Assembly: GCA_030278955.1 (NCBI GenBank)
Contig: JAOANR010000006.1
Location: forward strand, 11,307,915-11,371,914
DNA length: 64,000 nucleotides
Reading direction: 5' to 3'
From: Hygrophila difformis
Lineage: Eukaryota > Streptophyta > Magnoliopsida > Lamiales > Acanthaceae
Position 1 is the stretch's first letter. Each line of letters starts with the position of its first letter. Both the position numbers and the translations under genes were made by a program. The notes under the pieces were generated by a model. The model was not told where the DNA came from, made no database searches, and saw only the letters and a program-made list of their open reading frames with translations. Shown in pieces: positions 11,640-23,142 of this stretch.

Positions 11640-11960
11640 CCCCTCACGTCTTTAATACGCATTATGGAAGAATTCTTGAATAACTTTAGTGAATAGTCTC
11701 GTTATAGATAATATCAGAGACCGTACCCAGGTTGCTGTGCCAGCGGGGACACTGGCCCCCTAGGAGAATAGATTATCACATCCCACATCGGTTAAAATTG
11801 AGAATGAAGCATGACTTATAAAGATGTGGACACATCTCCCTTATAGACGCATTCTAAAGATGGGAAGGGGGGTTACCCCAAAGTGGATAAGATCTACACG
11901 TGGGTGTGACTGGGAAGGTAAACTAATGGTGGCCACTTCAATTTTTTTTTTTTTTTTATG
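11640..11960 (+). repeat. LTR-like fragment (possible solo-LTR remnant)
   Basis: The sequence contains TCCCACATCGGTTAAAAT and, 40 bases on, a CTTATAAAG TATA-like box. This arrangement is common in plant LTR promoters. No matching second copy or clear TG...CA boundaries were found, so the ends are approximate and the call tentative. A T15 run at about 11942-11957 is followed by sequence I cannot classify up to 12.2 kb. Confidence 0.35.
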
Positions 11961-12495
11961 TGAGATTAATATTAAAAAGGTCACTACAATGGTCTACTTT
12001 TGAATTCATGCCACAACAAACACAAATTATTAAAATAGGCTAATACAAGGGTGATTCATTGTACAAATAGTCCAAATGATCTTATAGAGGCCAATATCTG
12101 CATTGTAAAAATAGGCTACTACAAGATCATTTTGCATAATTCTACAGCACACCGTCCTTATAGTAGTCTATTATTGTAATTAGCATTTGTAGTGACCCAA
12201 AATAAAAAATAGCTAGGCCCTTCAAGAGGCATATTTTAACATTTGTCTATTTTTCTATTTATGTAATTAAAATAAATTATGCTCCATCCATTTTATTATT
12301 TATGTCATACTGTAATTTTTTACACCACTAAGCACTAATATACTAATTGCATTAAATAGTAATTATCTACATATAATATACAGTGTCCAAATTTTTTTGG
12401 ACACTGTAATAAAAACAATGTATTTATTTAATATCGGGTATATGTTATAGATTTTATATATTATCCAATTACCCGACCCAATAATATATATAATA

Positions 12496-12753
12496 CTCCC
12501 TCTGTCTCATTTAAAATATCCCAAAACTTTTAGACACGCAGTCCAATACATTTGTTTAATAGTTAATATCTTAAAATGTAGAGAAGTAAAAATTATAAAA
12601 AATATATATTTTAAAACTTCAAGACTAGGCGAATGCAACAAGACCGAACTTGACTATTTTTTTGTTTATATAATTGTGATAATATTATGTCAAAGTTGAT
12701 CAATGAACAGTGTCAAAAGTCAAAATGGGACAATATAAGTGAGACGGAGGGAG
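12496..12753. mobile_element. Stowaway-like MITE
   Basis: 258 bp with ends CTCCCTCTGTCTCATTT and GAGACGGAGGGAG, flanked by TA at both ends. The inverted ends and TA duplication are those of Tc1/mariner-type Stowaway elements. Confidence 0.8.
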
Positions 12754-13409
12754 TATAATATATCTATATATAGCTAACATATGGTTGTGACTTGCAGGTA
12801 TCCATTTATACCTAGATAATCCGCCTACCCGATGGGTATACAAGAATCCTACCCGGTGCTTGATTTTCGGGTAAGAGGATAGGATTGAGTAAAAAAGACT
12901 TCGAGTAGTGAGTGGGGTGGCCAACATGTACCATATCCGATCCGTTTATATCCCTATACATGGAGATAGTTAGTATTTTATATAGGGTTATATTAATGTT
13001 TAAAGTAATGGTAAGTTATGATTTTATCTGATGTGATTGTGATAAGTGTGAATTTTTAATTGATTTATTTATTTTAGATATGTTGGTTGTAGGTTGGAAA
13101 TTATTAATAGTAGTGAGTTTGACATTTTAATATATTTATTTATTAATGTAACGTCATGCGATATATTCTGTGATTAATATTTAGTTATTTTATAAAATGG
13201 AAATGAAACAAAAATGGTTGGCGCGAATAAAAAAGAAAGTGAGTCATAAATAATAAAACAAAGAGTATCATTCATTTTAATTACATAAATAAATAAAAAA
13301 AACTAAATAGGTCACAAGAAGAATGTATTTCAACTTTTAGGCTATTGGGGGACGCATGCACGTCATGCAACCCAAACTTTGTATTTGTCATGACATTATA
13401 TTTGACTTA

Positions 13410-13805
13410 GGGGTGTATTCAATCAATAGTTTGTAGGATTTTTTTGGACTTTTTAAAGTTGAGTGTATTCAATTTAGATTTTAAAAAGTCTTTAAAAATC
13501 TAGCTGTATTCAATACAGATTTTAAAAAGTCTTTAAAAATCTAGGTGTATTCAATACAGATTTCAAAAATTCTTTAAAAGTTTTGAGGTATTCAACAGTC
13601 CATGCATTTTAAATCTTTATTGATTTTAATGGATTCTTTTAAAAAATATAACTAAACAAAATCTCTCTAAACAATCCAAAATTTCTAAAAGTCAGCCAAA
13701 CTCTACATGCAGTCTACACAAAATCAATCAACTCTACGTAAGTCTATGGACTCTCTAAATCCATCAACTTTTTAAAATCCATAAAATTCTGGATTGAATA
13801 CACCC
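13410..13805. mobile_element. MITE with GGGTGTATTCAATC termini
   Basis: The left end GGGTGTATTCAATC is matched by the right end GATTGAATACACCC (14-bp inverted repeat). The interior has three tandem copies of a ~43-bp unit (TGTATTCAATACAGATTTTA; about 13461-13590). TTA lies at the left edge, suggestive of PIF/Harbinger, but the right flank (AAA) does not match. A diverged relative is at 34652-35022. Confidence 0.65.
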
Positions 13806-14143
13806 AAATTCAAATTCAAAATCCTTCTAGTGTGTCATTTTCTTAAATTATAATATTGTGGCCCGTAAAATTGAATCGACTGATTCTGGTGGTCAAAAAG
13901 GTTATTAGCTCTAATATGTATCCAAAAAGATGTAAAAAGATTTTTGTTCTTGATCCTTCTAAAAATTGGAGACGTGTTATTATCCCAAAACTTCGCTCAT
14001 TCAAATTCTCTTTTTAGTTGTTATATTTGCAACTGCAATTTCTGTTAAGAGTTTTTTTACATGTTGAATAAAGTTACTCTGCTTGAATAAATCTTTAAAC
14101 AAAATTTTCTAAGTGATATTACTCTATTATTTTAGGGTAGAGT

Positions 14144-14766
14144 TAGGGTGCGGATGGAATGGTGGTGCGGATATGCGGATGAATTTTCTATCGTTGATCA
14201 ATTTTCATCATCCAATGGTTGAAAATCATTTGTAGGGTTTATTAGGTATTTCATCAGTTGAATTCAGCGATATGACATACACAACTTAGCGACGGAGACA
14301 ATTCAACTCAGCGACACACCATATGCAATTCAGCGATATTATTGTGTTCATCTCAGCGACATTTGAAGTTGGAGCCGTTTGAAGTTCTTTGCGATTTTAA
14401 ACGCATCTCATCGACGAGCGTTCTCACAATTCAGCGACATGGCCCATGCAATTCAGCGATATATTATTGTATTTATTTCAGCGACACAATTTTATTCATT
14501 TCAGCGACATGGTTCTATACATGTTAGCGCATCTCAGCGACGGAACATACACATTTCAGCGACATGGTCATATGCAATTCAGCGATAAGACCAACACAAT
14601 TCAGCGACTTGATATAATACTTCTCAGCGACATGCTATATAAAAATACCTAACAAGTAAAATTACGAAACTAACCCTACAAATGATCTCAACCGTTGGAT
14701 AATGAAAATGACCAACGGTGGAGGGCCGGTTCCGCACGTCCGCACCCTCCATGAATCCGCACCCTA
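14144..14766. mobile_element. Long-TIR element carrying a TCAGCGACA minisatellite
   Basis: The left arm starts TAGGGTGCGGATGG and runs through AATGGTTGAAAATCATTTG to AGGGTTT. The right arm, reverse complemented, starts TAGGGTGCGGATTCATGG and runs through AACGGTTGAGATCATTTG. The arms are diverged inverted repeats of about 100 bp. The interior is the motif array at 14264-14632. Long termini suggest a Mutator-type non-autonomous element, but no clear 9-bp flanking duplication was found. There is no transposase. Confidence 0.6.
14264..14632 (+). repeat. Degenerate minisatellite, core TCAGCGACA(T)
   Basis: About fourteen copies of TCAGCGACAT, TCAGCGATAT or close variants are spaced roughly 20-35 bp apart, separated by AT-rich spacers often carrying ATGCAAT or ACACAAT. 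The cores are better conserved than the spacers. All lie in the same orientation, which is not what random AT-rich drift would give. Confidence 0.7.
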
Positions 14767-14943
14767 CCATATGTGATAATTTTAATTTATTTTTAAGATA
14801 TTGATGGAATATTAAAGGTATTGTTCTCCGTCGGGCCTAAGTTTGACTTTTATCCGAACAAAAAAAAATAAAAATGAAACGCTACATAAATCCTACAGGG
14901 ATCAATTAGCCTGTAAATTCTGCATTTGCGAAATCTACTTTAT

Positions 14944-15093
14944 TTTTAGGAGCCGAAATAAGAGGAAAGGTGGTCAGAGTCCATGCCACATAAATTACAA
15001 AAGAATAAAGGAGAAGAGTAAGGGGTCGGGTAGGGATAATCTTGGGATTAGAAGACATAGGCTTGACCGCTTGGACTAGTTATCATCCCCTGA
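14944..15093 (-). repeat. Degenerate SINE (minus strand)
   Basis: On the minus strand there is a box A-like TAGTCCAAGCGGT, a decayed box B region and the family body TTTATGTGGCATGGACTC. No A tail or duplication is clear. Confidence 0.45.
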
Positions 15094-15439
15094 AAATCTA
15101 CTTGGAGGAGACCATTTTTGTTATGGAAGAAAACTGCGTAATGCCATGGGGGGTTGTTTTGTGATTCCTTTAGGAACCACCCGAAATATGAAGGAATCAA
15201 CCACTCACAATTCTAATCTAACCTATATCATCCCTTTGCAGAATTCTCATCACTTTGTAGTTCGTACAGTAATTAAATTCACTATCTAGAGTAACTGTAC
15301 TTGTACCGTACTTAGCTTCATGCACAACAATATTATATTATTGGTAATAATATCTCACTATTTTATTAGCACTATCCAACCAAATGCTGCCTAATTTTTG
15401 TACGTCAACTTTATTCATTTGCATTAATAATACCTTATA

Positions 15440-15712
15440 CTCCCTCTGTCCCATATTTATCTTATTACTTTCCGTTTTTGGACGTCCCACATTTATCTTC
15501 CTACCCCAAAAAGGGAATTTTTTTTTACTAAAATGTCCCTACATGTCTATATATTTACAGAAAAACCAATCCTTAATTTTACTAACAATTGCACTACAAG
15601 ACAAAAAGAGACAAATTTACCCCTCAAAAAGTACACATGAAAATAATAAAATACAACTTTCTTAAACTCCGTATCTACAGTGTCGAAGAAGATAAATATG
15701 GGACGGAGGGAG
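15440..15712. mobile_element. Stowaway-like MITE
   Basis: 273 bp with ends CTCCCTCTGTCCCATATTTA and TAAATATGGGACGGAGGGAG, a perfect or near-perfect ~20-bp inverted repeat flanked by TA (15438-15439, 15713-15714). Confidence 0.85.
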
Positions 15713-15950
15713 TACTATTTTTAAATTTTAAGTTTTTAATGCATGCATAAAAGTTGACAATTCCCACTACGAGCGAAGTCATTTTTTCCCCCTCTTTAAC
15801 ACAATCTAAATAGGCGAGCGAAAGAAAAATAAAAAAGCACAAGAGATCGGAAGGGAGAAAAAAAAAATTAAACAAAGCTAGAACAAAACTAATATATAGC
15901 CTCCAACACCTAATTCACCAGCAAAACAACAATTCCTTGCACATCTCTAG

Positions 15951-16322
15951 CTAAGATCGTTGAAGCATATTAGGAGGAAACGCCCATATAGTATAAAACA
16001 CCTCTTTCCCCGCTGCAAATTTAGCAATAGTATTCGCTACTTGATTTCCTTCTCTAAACACATGATGAATAACACACCCATTCATATCGTTAATTTACAG
16101 TCGAATAGCATTAGTGAAAGGCCAAAATGCATGGCGTTTATCCTTATGGCCCTGAACCAATCTCACAACTTCCTTAGACGAATCACAACAATTCTGCAGG
16201 ACTATTCCCATGCGATTAGCCATTCGGTGACCTTGAACCAGCTGGGTTATCAGCTCAACTTCAACAATGAATCTATCTCCCAATTGACCACCACAACGAG
16301 ACATTTTTAATGCAGCAATCAA
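15951..16322 (-). pseudogene. RNase H-like (RVT_3/LINE type) pseudogene fragment
   Basis: On the minus strand the frame from about 16322 reads CCDSSKEVVRLVQG and then, after an in-frame stop (RL-stop-INDMN), continues IHHVFREGNQVANTIAKFA and ends near LQRS at 15951. The HVxREgNqVAdxlAk signature is the C-terminal part of the RNase H-like domain found in plant LINEs and related host pseudogenes. It lacks the reverse transcriptase and the N-terminal half of the RNase H fold, and the stop makes it non-functional. It lies upstream of the granulin gene with no evident link to it. Confidence 0.65.
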
Positions 16323-16914
16323 GGAAATTTAAATTTAATATTATATTATAACATAATTATAATATCTCGATATTCCTTAAAAACAGTGATAACAACGTAC
16401 AATTTTTTTGGCAGTTATCCTATAATATTTTAAGATTAAAAAAAAAAAATTAACTACTGGATTCGACAACTAATTAGTTTTGGTAGCTCTGGAGATTCGA
16501 TAACAAATGTTTAATTAATAATTAATAAATTCGATAACTAAATCTAATAATTAATTATTTATACATGGGGTATGACTTATGAGAGTGATGAATATATGGA
16601 GCATGGACATCCGACAATTGGCAAATTTGGCAATGGTAACTTTCATTCTGACCGTAGGGTTTACACAACAGTAAGTAGTAGTATTATTTATTAGCTAGTA
16701 TTCCCTACTAACTTCCAAATTCCAATAGAATTAAGAAACAATGAAGAGATGTTAATGCGTTATTAATCCATCGTGTCGTACTATCCGATCCTTATCCAAA
16801 ATTTCAAACAAAAAAGTCAGAGGTTGGCAATTGGCAAAGGATTGGAAACTGCAAACTCCAACTTCATGTAATAATAAAAAGTCCCATATGACAATATGAC
16901 ATCGTCCATCCATC
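16323..16914 (+). repeat. Upstream region of the granulin gene, part of the duplicated unit
   Basis: No gene. Blocks such as GGCAATGGTAACTTTCATTC (16629-16648) and GTCAGAGGTTGGCAATTGGC (about 16816-16835) recur at 28.34/28.88 kb and, inverted, at 36.30/36.47 kb. These shared blocks sit at similar distances upstream of the three secreted-protein genes, so they mark the duplicated promoter. Confidence 0.65.
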
Positions 16915-16922
16915 TATAAATA
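16915..16922 (+). promoter_or_regulatory. TATA box of the granulin gene
   Basis: TATAAATA lies 115-122 bases before the ATG and is followed by GAGAGCTTCTTCTTCAGC, which is conserved after the TATA boxes of the two paralogous genes. Transcription probably starts near 16945-16950. Confidence 0.7.
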
Positions 16923-17036
16923 GAGAGCTTCTTCTTCAGCTCTGCCATGCACTTAATTCCATCTCACAAATCAAATAAATAAACTAAATAATTAAAAAGG
17001 AAAATACCTTTCTTGTTAACGAGCAACATACAATAC

Positions 17037-17653
17037 ATGGCTTCTCCGAATAACTCCCCGATTTTCCTTTTCATCATCTTTGCCGCCGGCGGGCTTCTCG
17101 TGCTTTCTGCAACAGCTGCTCCACCGCCATCTCGTTCTCCTCCACCACCACCTCCACCGCCCCCTTCTCCTCCACCGCCATCTCGTTCTCCTCCACCACC
17201 ACCTCCACCGCCATCTCGTTCCCCTCCACCACCGCCCCCTTCTCCTCCACCGCCATCTCCACCTCCACCACTTGGCTGTAGTTGTCCCCGAGGCACCAAA
17301 TGTTGTTGCATTTTCTACGACGGACAGTTATGCCTCCGTTGGGGATGTTGCCCGCTAGAAAACGGCATTTGTTGTGATGATTTCAAAACTTGCTGCCCGC
17401 CCGAGTACCCCATTTGCCACACTTCTACTCAGACATGTTCTTTTGTTAGTGCTGCATGCTCTAATCTTCTTAATTAATTCACTCCCAACAGTTTAACTTT
17501 AACTACTATGTCTTAATAATTATGCATTAATTTGCTCATCTCTTGTTCAAATGTGTACTTATCTCTTGTACTTGGAACTTATAATAGGTCAGCAGTATCC
17601 CACTCGGCGTGATGGCAATGAAACCGATTCCTGCCAACAAGCTAATTGCCTAG
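17037..17653 (+). CDS. Secreted Pro-rich protein with a granulin domain (RD21-type), no protease domain
   Basis: The ATG at 17037 is the first after the conserved leader. Exon 1 is 17037-17444, the intron 17445-17587 (GT-AG, phase 0), exon 2 17588-17653; 157 residues. Residues 1-25 form a signal peptide (FLFIIFAAGGLLVLSATA). About 50 residues of SPPPP-type, extensin-like sequence follow. Residues about 80-134 hold a Cys-rich block with KCCCIF, WGCCPLENGICCDD and CCPPEYPIC, the pattern of the granulin domain at the C-terminus of RD21-type papain-like proteases. Exon 2 encodes IPLGVMAMKPIPANK, like the RD21 tail (PLGVKALKRxPAK), and the intron falls just after the granulin block. There is no papain domain. 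The signal peptide and promoter are those of the genes at 29202 and 36017, not of a protease. I infer a chimera secreted to the apoplast or wall; function unknown. If the intron is retained the protein ends 10 residues after the exon junction (stop at 17475). Confidence 0.8.
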
Positions 17654-19055
17654 AACAATGGAGAAATGGCAGCTTTGAAGATGGTACTTATAATCTATCT
17701 ATCCATGATTTAGTGCTCGACATTAATCTATGTCAATTAAAACTATATCCTACTGCTTATTGAATAAGTCGATCGATCGATCTGTAAGATTGAGGCCTTA
17801 TCTCATACTCGTATGGTGCGTCCAAAGCAATTTAGTGACTATTTCATGTGCGTGTTGAAGTCTAGTTATTAAGCATCAAAACCACTATTGTTGATGGAAG
17901 TTATAAATACTACTATGTGTTAATTCAGTTCGGTTCCCGTGACCGTGACTTCCTTTGTTCATTCTCCGACTGAGATTGCTGCATAAACAGACCATCTTAA
18001 TTAGCTTTGACGTCAACGCTGGTGTTGACCTGCGCCTCGTTACTGTGAATTCATTCCTAATCATATGACTCATATTTGCATGGTCGGTATATTATTGGGA
18101 TTAAATTAAAAATTATAATATCAATTGAAATTTAGTGAATTTATGACAGACATATCAATAAAAATTGAAAAAACAAAAAAAAAAGAAAAGAAAAGGAAAA
18201 GAAAAGAAGAAGAAGACCCACCTTTTTTTTATTTTTATTTTTTTAAATCCATTTTCAATTCGTGCAATGCAGCATCTTTTTTAGGATTATTAGATCCAAT
18301 TTAAATTTCATTGCAACACACAACCAAGCCCGGCCCTGCATATATTACCATCATTACAAATATATTGAAACACAATACGGATTCAGGATTCCCGTGAACT
18401 AGGGTTTCATTATTTAATTCTACTACCCAAATCAATTGACGTAATGATATTCATTTATATACTATGGTGTTTTTTTGCTGAACATTTATACAATGGAATT
18501 GAATGGATATTGACGGACAGAAAAAAGTAGAATTTATATTGATAAAATTAGCCTTAAAAAAACATTATGATAATAAGTTTTCAAAAATAGTTCACATGCG
18601 GAAAGAAATTCAAATTAATTATGGAAAAGAACAAGGTTTGACTGCTCATATAACAGAAGGAAGCAATGGGAACTAGTACATTAAATGATGCTTATATGCT
18701 GCGTTTGGTACAAACTTTAGCTATTAAAATACATAATAAAAACATCTTTAAATAAATAATAATTTCGATAACCACTAAATTTTAACTTTATTTTAAACTT
18801 TGAAAACTAACATTTAGCTTTTCAAACTTCAACTTCTAAAAACTTTAATTTTAAACTCTACCTCCAAACCCTACTCAAAACTATCTCAATTTAAAACTAG
18901 TATTTTTGATAAACTTGAAACTCTTAATTATGTTATTGCATGAGAATGCTCAATTTATGAACATAGTTTGGAATTGCTCAAAATTATTTCAACTCTATTA
19001 GCTTTGAATTGAACTAAGCTCCTCAAGTTATATGCTACCTCGGAACACAAAAATA
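17654..19055. other. Intergenic, no gene seen
   Basis: This holds the 3' flank of the granulin gene, an A/G-rich tract at about 18174-18215, and AT-rich sequence. Short open frames here have no protein-like composition. No clear element ends were recognised. Confidence 0.4.
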
Positions 19056-19317
19056 CTTCCTCTATTTTTATTTTTTTTTGCTACGGACCCACCCAACACG
19101 CAGTTCAATGTACATTTTAAATCATCAATAACTCAAATTCGGTATAAGTAAAAATTCTAAAAGTTCGATATTTAAAAACTTCAAGACGAGACAAATCTAA
19201 CAAGATCTCACTTGGCTTTAATGTAACTTGTATAACTATGATAAAACTCCAAGTCAAAGTATTTTTGTGAATAGTATCATTTTGATAAGTTTAGCTTTCT
19301 TTACAAAACGGAGGAAG
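19056..19317. mobile_element. Stowaway-like MITE
   Basis: 262 bp, ends CTTCCTCTATTTTTATTT and AAAACGGAGGAAG, TA on both sides. Its interior (AATAACTCAAATTC, AAAAATTCTAAAAGTTCGA) matches the element at 32247-32530, so the two are copies of one family. Confidence 0.75.
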
Positions 19318-20340
19318 TACCAGGGATAATAGGCTTAAAAGAGTATTATTCATGCAGTCAAATTTATGTTACCGGTGGTAATAAGATTCGGGACAAATCC
19401 TTTTGCATTAGATCTTGTTATTAGAGATCGTTTAGGTGATTTGAATTTGCACAAAATATGTTGAATGTCTATACGAGTTGACAATCGAAAGCGTAGTATA
19501 ACTAAATTATAAAAGAGAAATTTCTTACATTGTCATTTGAAAAGCTTTCCTATGTTGCAATATCATGTTTAAATAATTTTCAGTTGCATAGTAAATATCA
19601 TACTCGTAAAATTTGTTTAAATTGAAACGTATTAATGCAAAAATTAATTTGAGTTGCCAATCTTAAGATTTTTAACTTAAACAAGTACATGCACATAGGT
19701 CCAGGGCAGGCTTTAGGGAGGAGTGTTCCGAGCGGCCACTAAGGGTTTCCAATTATTTATTTATTTTTTATTTTTAAAACCATAAACAAATCAAAAAAGG
19801 AAAAAGCAAAATCAAGGAAACTAGGCAGAAAGGAAAAAAAAAAAACATAAAAGCATGGGGAACCATATGCTGGGTCGGACTCATTCGCCGCCAAATCCCC
19901 ATACACAAAATCTGGAGGGAAGACACAGGTAGTGTAGAACTCCCGACTGAAGCTCCATGCAGACAAACCACAACACGAGAATGTGAAAATTCCCCACAAT
20001 CATTAGAGGTCTCCCGCCGCTCTTTAATGTTTTACTCATATTTTTATATCATATTAAACCAAAAAATTAATATGAGTTTTAATTTGTTTGAGGGTTTGAT
20101 TCCATATTCAGACTTCTATTTTCCCTTTATTATCATTTTATAATTTGTTTGGCTTGAGTTTCTATTATTTAAAAAAAACAAAAAAACAGAAACGCGCGTT
20201 TAGGTGATTTGAATTGTTGGTGATACTATTTCTAAAATGTTATAAAAATGAAATTTCTGGTGATAAAAATGAAATTTCTGGCATATCATAAATGCGCAAT
20301 AATCTTAAATTGTTGGTGATACTATTTCTACCAATAAAAT
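19318..20340. other. Gene-free stretch with an unclassified repeat-like patch
   Basis: At about 19700-19745 there is CCAGGGCAGGCTTTAGGG, reminiscent of hAT-type termini, but no partner end or duplication was found. An ~80-aa frame at 19757-19999 (minus) is compositionally plausible but unrecognised. Nothing else is supported. Confidence 0.35.
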
Positions 20341-20598
20341 AATACTATTTCTCTATTTAACCAAATGCCTGTAACGTTTCTACGTCAACATTCATTTACA
20401 TGAATACAGAATTATATACTTATAGTATTATTTATAAAATATAAATGAATGCATAAAAGTTGACAATTCCAATATCCCACTAGGAGCAAAGAAATATTTA
20501 ATAATGCAATCAAGGAAATTGAAATTTAGTATTATATTTTAACATAGTTATAAACCCTCGATATTCCTTAAAAAGTATTTCGAGTGAAAATGACAATA
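20341..20598 (+). repeat. Remnant of a fourth duplicated unit (gene lost)
   Basis: Blocks such as GCATAAAAGTTGACAATTCC (20453-20472) and GCAATCAAGGAAATTGAAATT match the upstream regions at 15.74, 28.23 and (inverted) 36.6 kb. No secreted-protein gene follows. The unit is broken by a SINE (20599) and by Helitron 4 (20837-27179), and resumes at about 27.18 kb. Confidence 0.55.
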
Positions 20599-20768
20599 GG
20601 GATGAGATTTAGTTTAATGGTCGAGTTCCATAATTTCTGACTTCTAAGCTCTAGGTTGGGGTTCAATTCACCACCCGACCTCATATCCCTTCCCTTTGCA
20701 ATTTGTGTAGCATGAACTCCCTCCCACTATTATATTCATTTTCTAGTCTGTATCGGCTGTTAAAAAAA
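20599..20768 (+). repeat. tRNA-derived SINE
   Basis: Box A-like TTTAGTTTAATGG and box B GGTTCAATTC are followed by the body TTTGCAATTTGTGTAGCATG and a short A7 tail. Flanks AATGACAATA and ATTGACTATC may be a decayed duplication. Confidence 0.6.
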
Positions 20769-22898
20769 TTGACTATCATTTAATACCGTAGATTATTTTT
20801 TTTTAAAGTAGTCATCCTATAATGTTATAAGAAAAACTAGTATTACCCGCCCGCGCGATGCGCGGGAAGAAAAATTTTTAAAATATCAAAAAAAAATTAT
20901 TTAGAGATTCAACAAAAGAATGAATTATCCTCACGATTGAATGAAAGAAAAATTTATAAGGTAAAATAGTTGATGGCCGAAGCAATGAATAAGAAATTGA
21001 TCGAGATTAAAGGAATGAAAGTTTTGGCGGTAAAACTCACGTTTAATTGTCAAGATCCTATTTGTTTTCTTGCTTCGGCTCCTCTAAAGAAAATAATTTA
21101 TACATGCGTAAAAGTAATAGAGATGACAAAACAATTTTTTTTAAAAAAAAAAGAAAAAAAGCCATTCTAATAACGTCCTACATTCCTTTCCCATAGCATT
21201 TCTAAAAGTAATGAATTGCTTGACAATTTCATGTCACTAACCACATGAATAAAATTGCCCTTATCATTATCAGCATGTTAAAAATAAAATATAGCTTATT
21301 TAAAACTGCCAGTTGTTAATTCCATCGAATACAGATTATGGAATAAATATGTTTTTAAATACAATAAAAGTTTTTTGAAAATAAATTTCAATTACATTTT
21401 AAATCAGCAAGTAAAATCATAAAAAAAAATACAGTTTCATAGCCTATAGGTTTTATAAAGTAGATTATCTAGAACAGATCAGTCACAACGAATATATAAG
21501 CCTGAATCAAAAAATCAATATAAAGCTATACCATATACAGGACCACTAATGCAATAATATCAATTATAAAGTTTACTTTTATTATATGAAAAATGAAATA
21601 AGTATCATTTTTTCAAATTTAGTTTACACAATATGATTTCTTTAATTGTAACCCCATTTAAATTCTTAAAAATTATAACTTTTTTTAGTAAAAAAAAAAA
21701 ACCTAAGAATAAATGTAATGCACTTACAATTCCTGTATATTTATTGGCATCGCGACAATCAAGTATAAGATTCATTTTAAAGCGGCTAATATTTAGAGAA
21801 TCTAATAATGCTTCATTGAAAAAGATAAATTACAAAGCGATTAATAAAATTCATCAAACAATATGTAATCATCCGGATCATAGAGTAAAACATTAAACTT
21901 CGATTCAAACATTCGTATTAACAAATCCATCATAGCACATCACTGAAGATTTTGATACATCAATCACGATTAAATTTATTAGCCAGTCCGATAAGACCCT
22001 TCTTAATATTAGAAAACCAAACGTCGTCAAACTTCTTCAACAAAGGTTTCGCAACAAACTTCCTTAATAAAGGTTTCGCAGCACGGAAATAGTTACTCTT
22101 CAGATACTCAGAAAAGTTACAATATATTCAAACATAGCATCTGGAACGGCTAGGAAAGTTACATTGTCCTATCATGCCTCATTTGTTCAATATCTTATCA
22201 TCATCATTGGATTAAATTCTCTGGTCTTCATGTATATGTTTAATAAATGCAGCATTTATATTTTGAAGGAGAATGAAGGTATAGGCAGAGTATTTCTACT
22301 TGCAATTTTTTTTTCCAGACAGGAGTTCTAGGGAATGACCAAGAATTTTGTCAATAACTTGAGCAGATCCAGATGAAACAGAGCCAACCACATTCCCCAT
22401 TGATGGCAGGATATAAATTTTTCATGTGCTTGTAGAGATTAGTTTTCTGTTTGTCACAGCATTCTACAAAATGACAATTGTATATGATTAAGATTCAGTT
22501 CATAATTGCAGTAAACATGGAAATAAAACTAAAGAAACAAAACAATTGATTCAAAAAATCATCACAAACACACCTTAATGTTCAAGTAAAAATTAAGCCT
22601 GTATCGCATACTTGCATTCCATTTTCTAAATTAAAGCCCAAACTTCATGCTATATTCAAAGCCAAAATTAAAGTTAAGAAATTCATTTAATTAAGAGAAA
22701 CTCCATGTCATTGGTACTATATTCAATATCCATATCAAGATAATCTTGGAAGTTTATGCAAAATCAAAATACTTTGTGCGAAATAGGCTTGCTCCTTTTT
22801 GTCCAATGGGATGACTTGAATTCATTTCAGGCAGATGTTTCGAATTCTTGTTAGTTATTAGCCAATGTATAATCTAATTCCTGTTAGTTATTAAAAAT

Positions 22899-23142
22899 CC
22901 TAAATATTTTATTTCCCTCCATCTCTCCATTGTAAAAATTCTGCATATGCGTTCCCCATCACCGCAAATCTCATTTGCAAAAATAAATAATTAATACATA
23001 TTACATACATATTTTATTATTATAATAATTTCTCCATCATGATTTTTTTACCATATAATTAATAATATATATATTTTATTTTTCTTGCTAAATTAGATTT
23101 AATCCGTACTATATTTTTGGCATATTAATTTTTCCATCATCA
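22899..23142 (+). repeat. Direct repeat R1, first copy (second at 24917-25154)
   Basis: About 240 bp beginning TAAATATTTTATTTCCCTC and including CAAATCTCATTTGCA and AATCCGT(A/G)CTATATTTTTGG are repeated with few changes at 24917-25154. Both copies lie inside Helitron 4. They indicate internal duplication before or after transposition. Confidence 0.7.

Noticed and set aside
14342..14652. Overlapping 60-69-codon frames in the TCAGCGACA array
   Set aside because: All three frames are open because the repeat lacks stops. The periodic peptides (FQRH, ISAT) reflect the DNA repeat.
15960..16310. 116-codon plus-strand frame
   Set aside because: It is the antisense of the RNase H-like pseudogene, whose minus-strand motif is specific.
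16964..17358. Gly/Glu-rich or His/Leu-rich frames overlapping the granulin gene
   Set aside because: Shadows of the Pro-rich codon repeats in other frames.
17551..17763. 70-codon frame downstream of the granulin stop
   Set aside because: It overlaps granulin exon 2 in another frame. The phase-matched exon reading PLGVMAMKPIPANK explains the region better.
19700..20020. hAT-like end near 19.7 kb
   Set aside because: Only one candidate end (CCAGGGCAGG) was found, with no partner terminus or 8-bp duplication.
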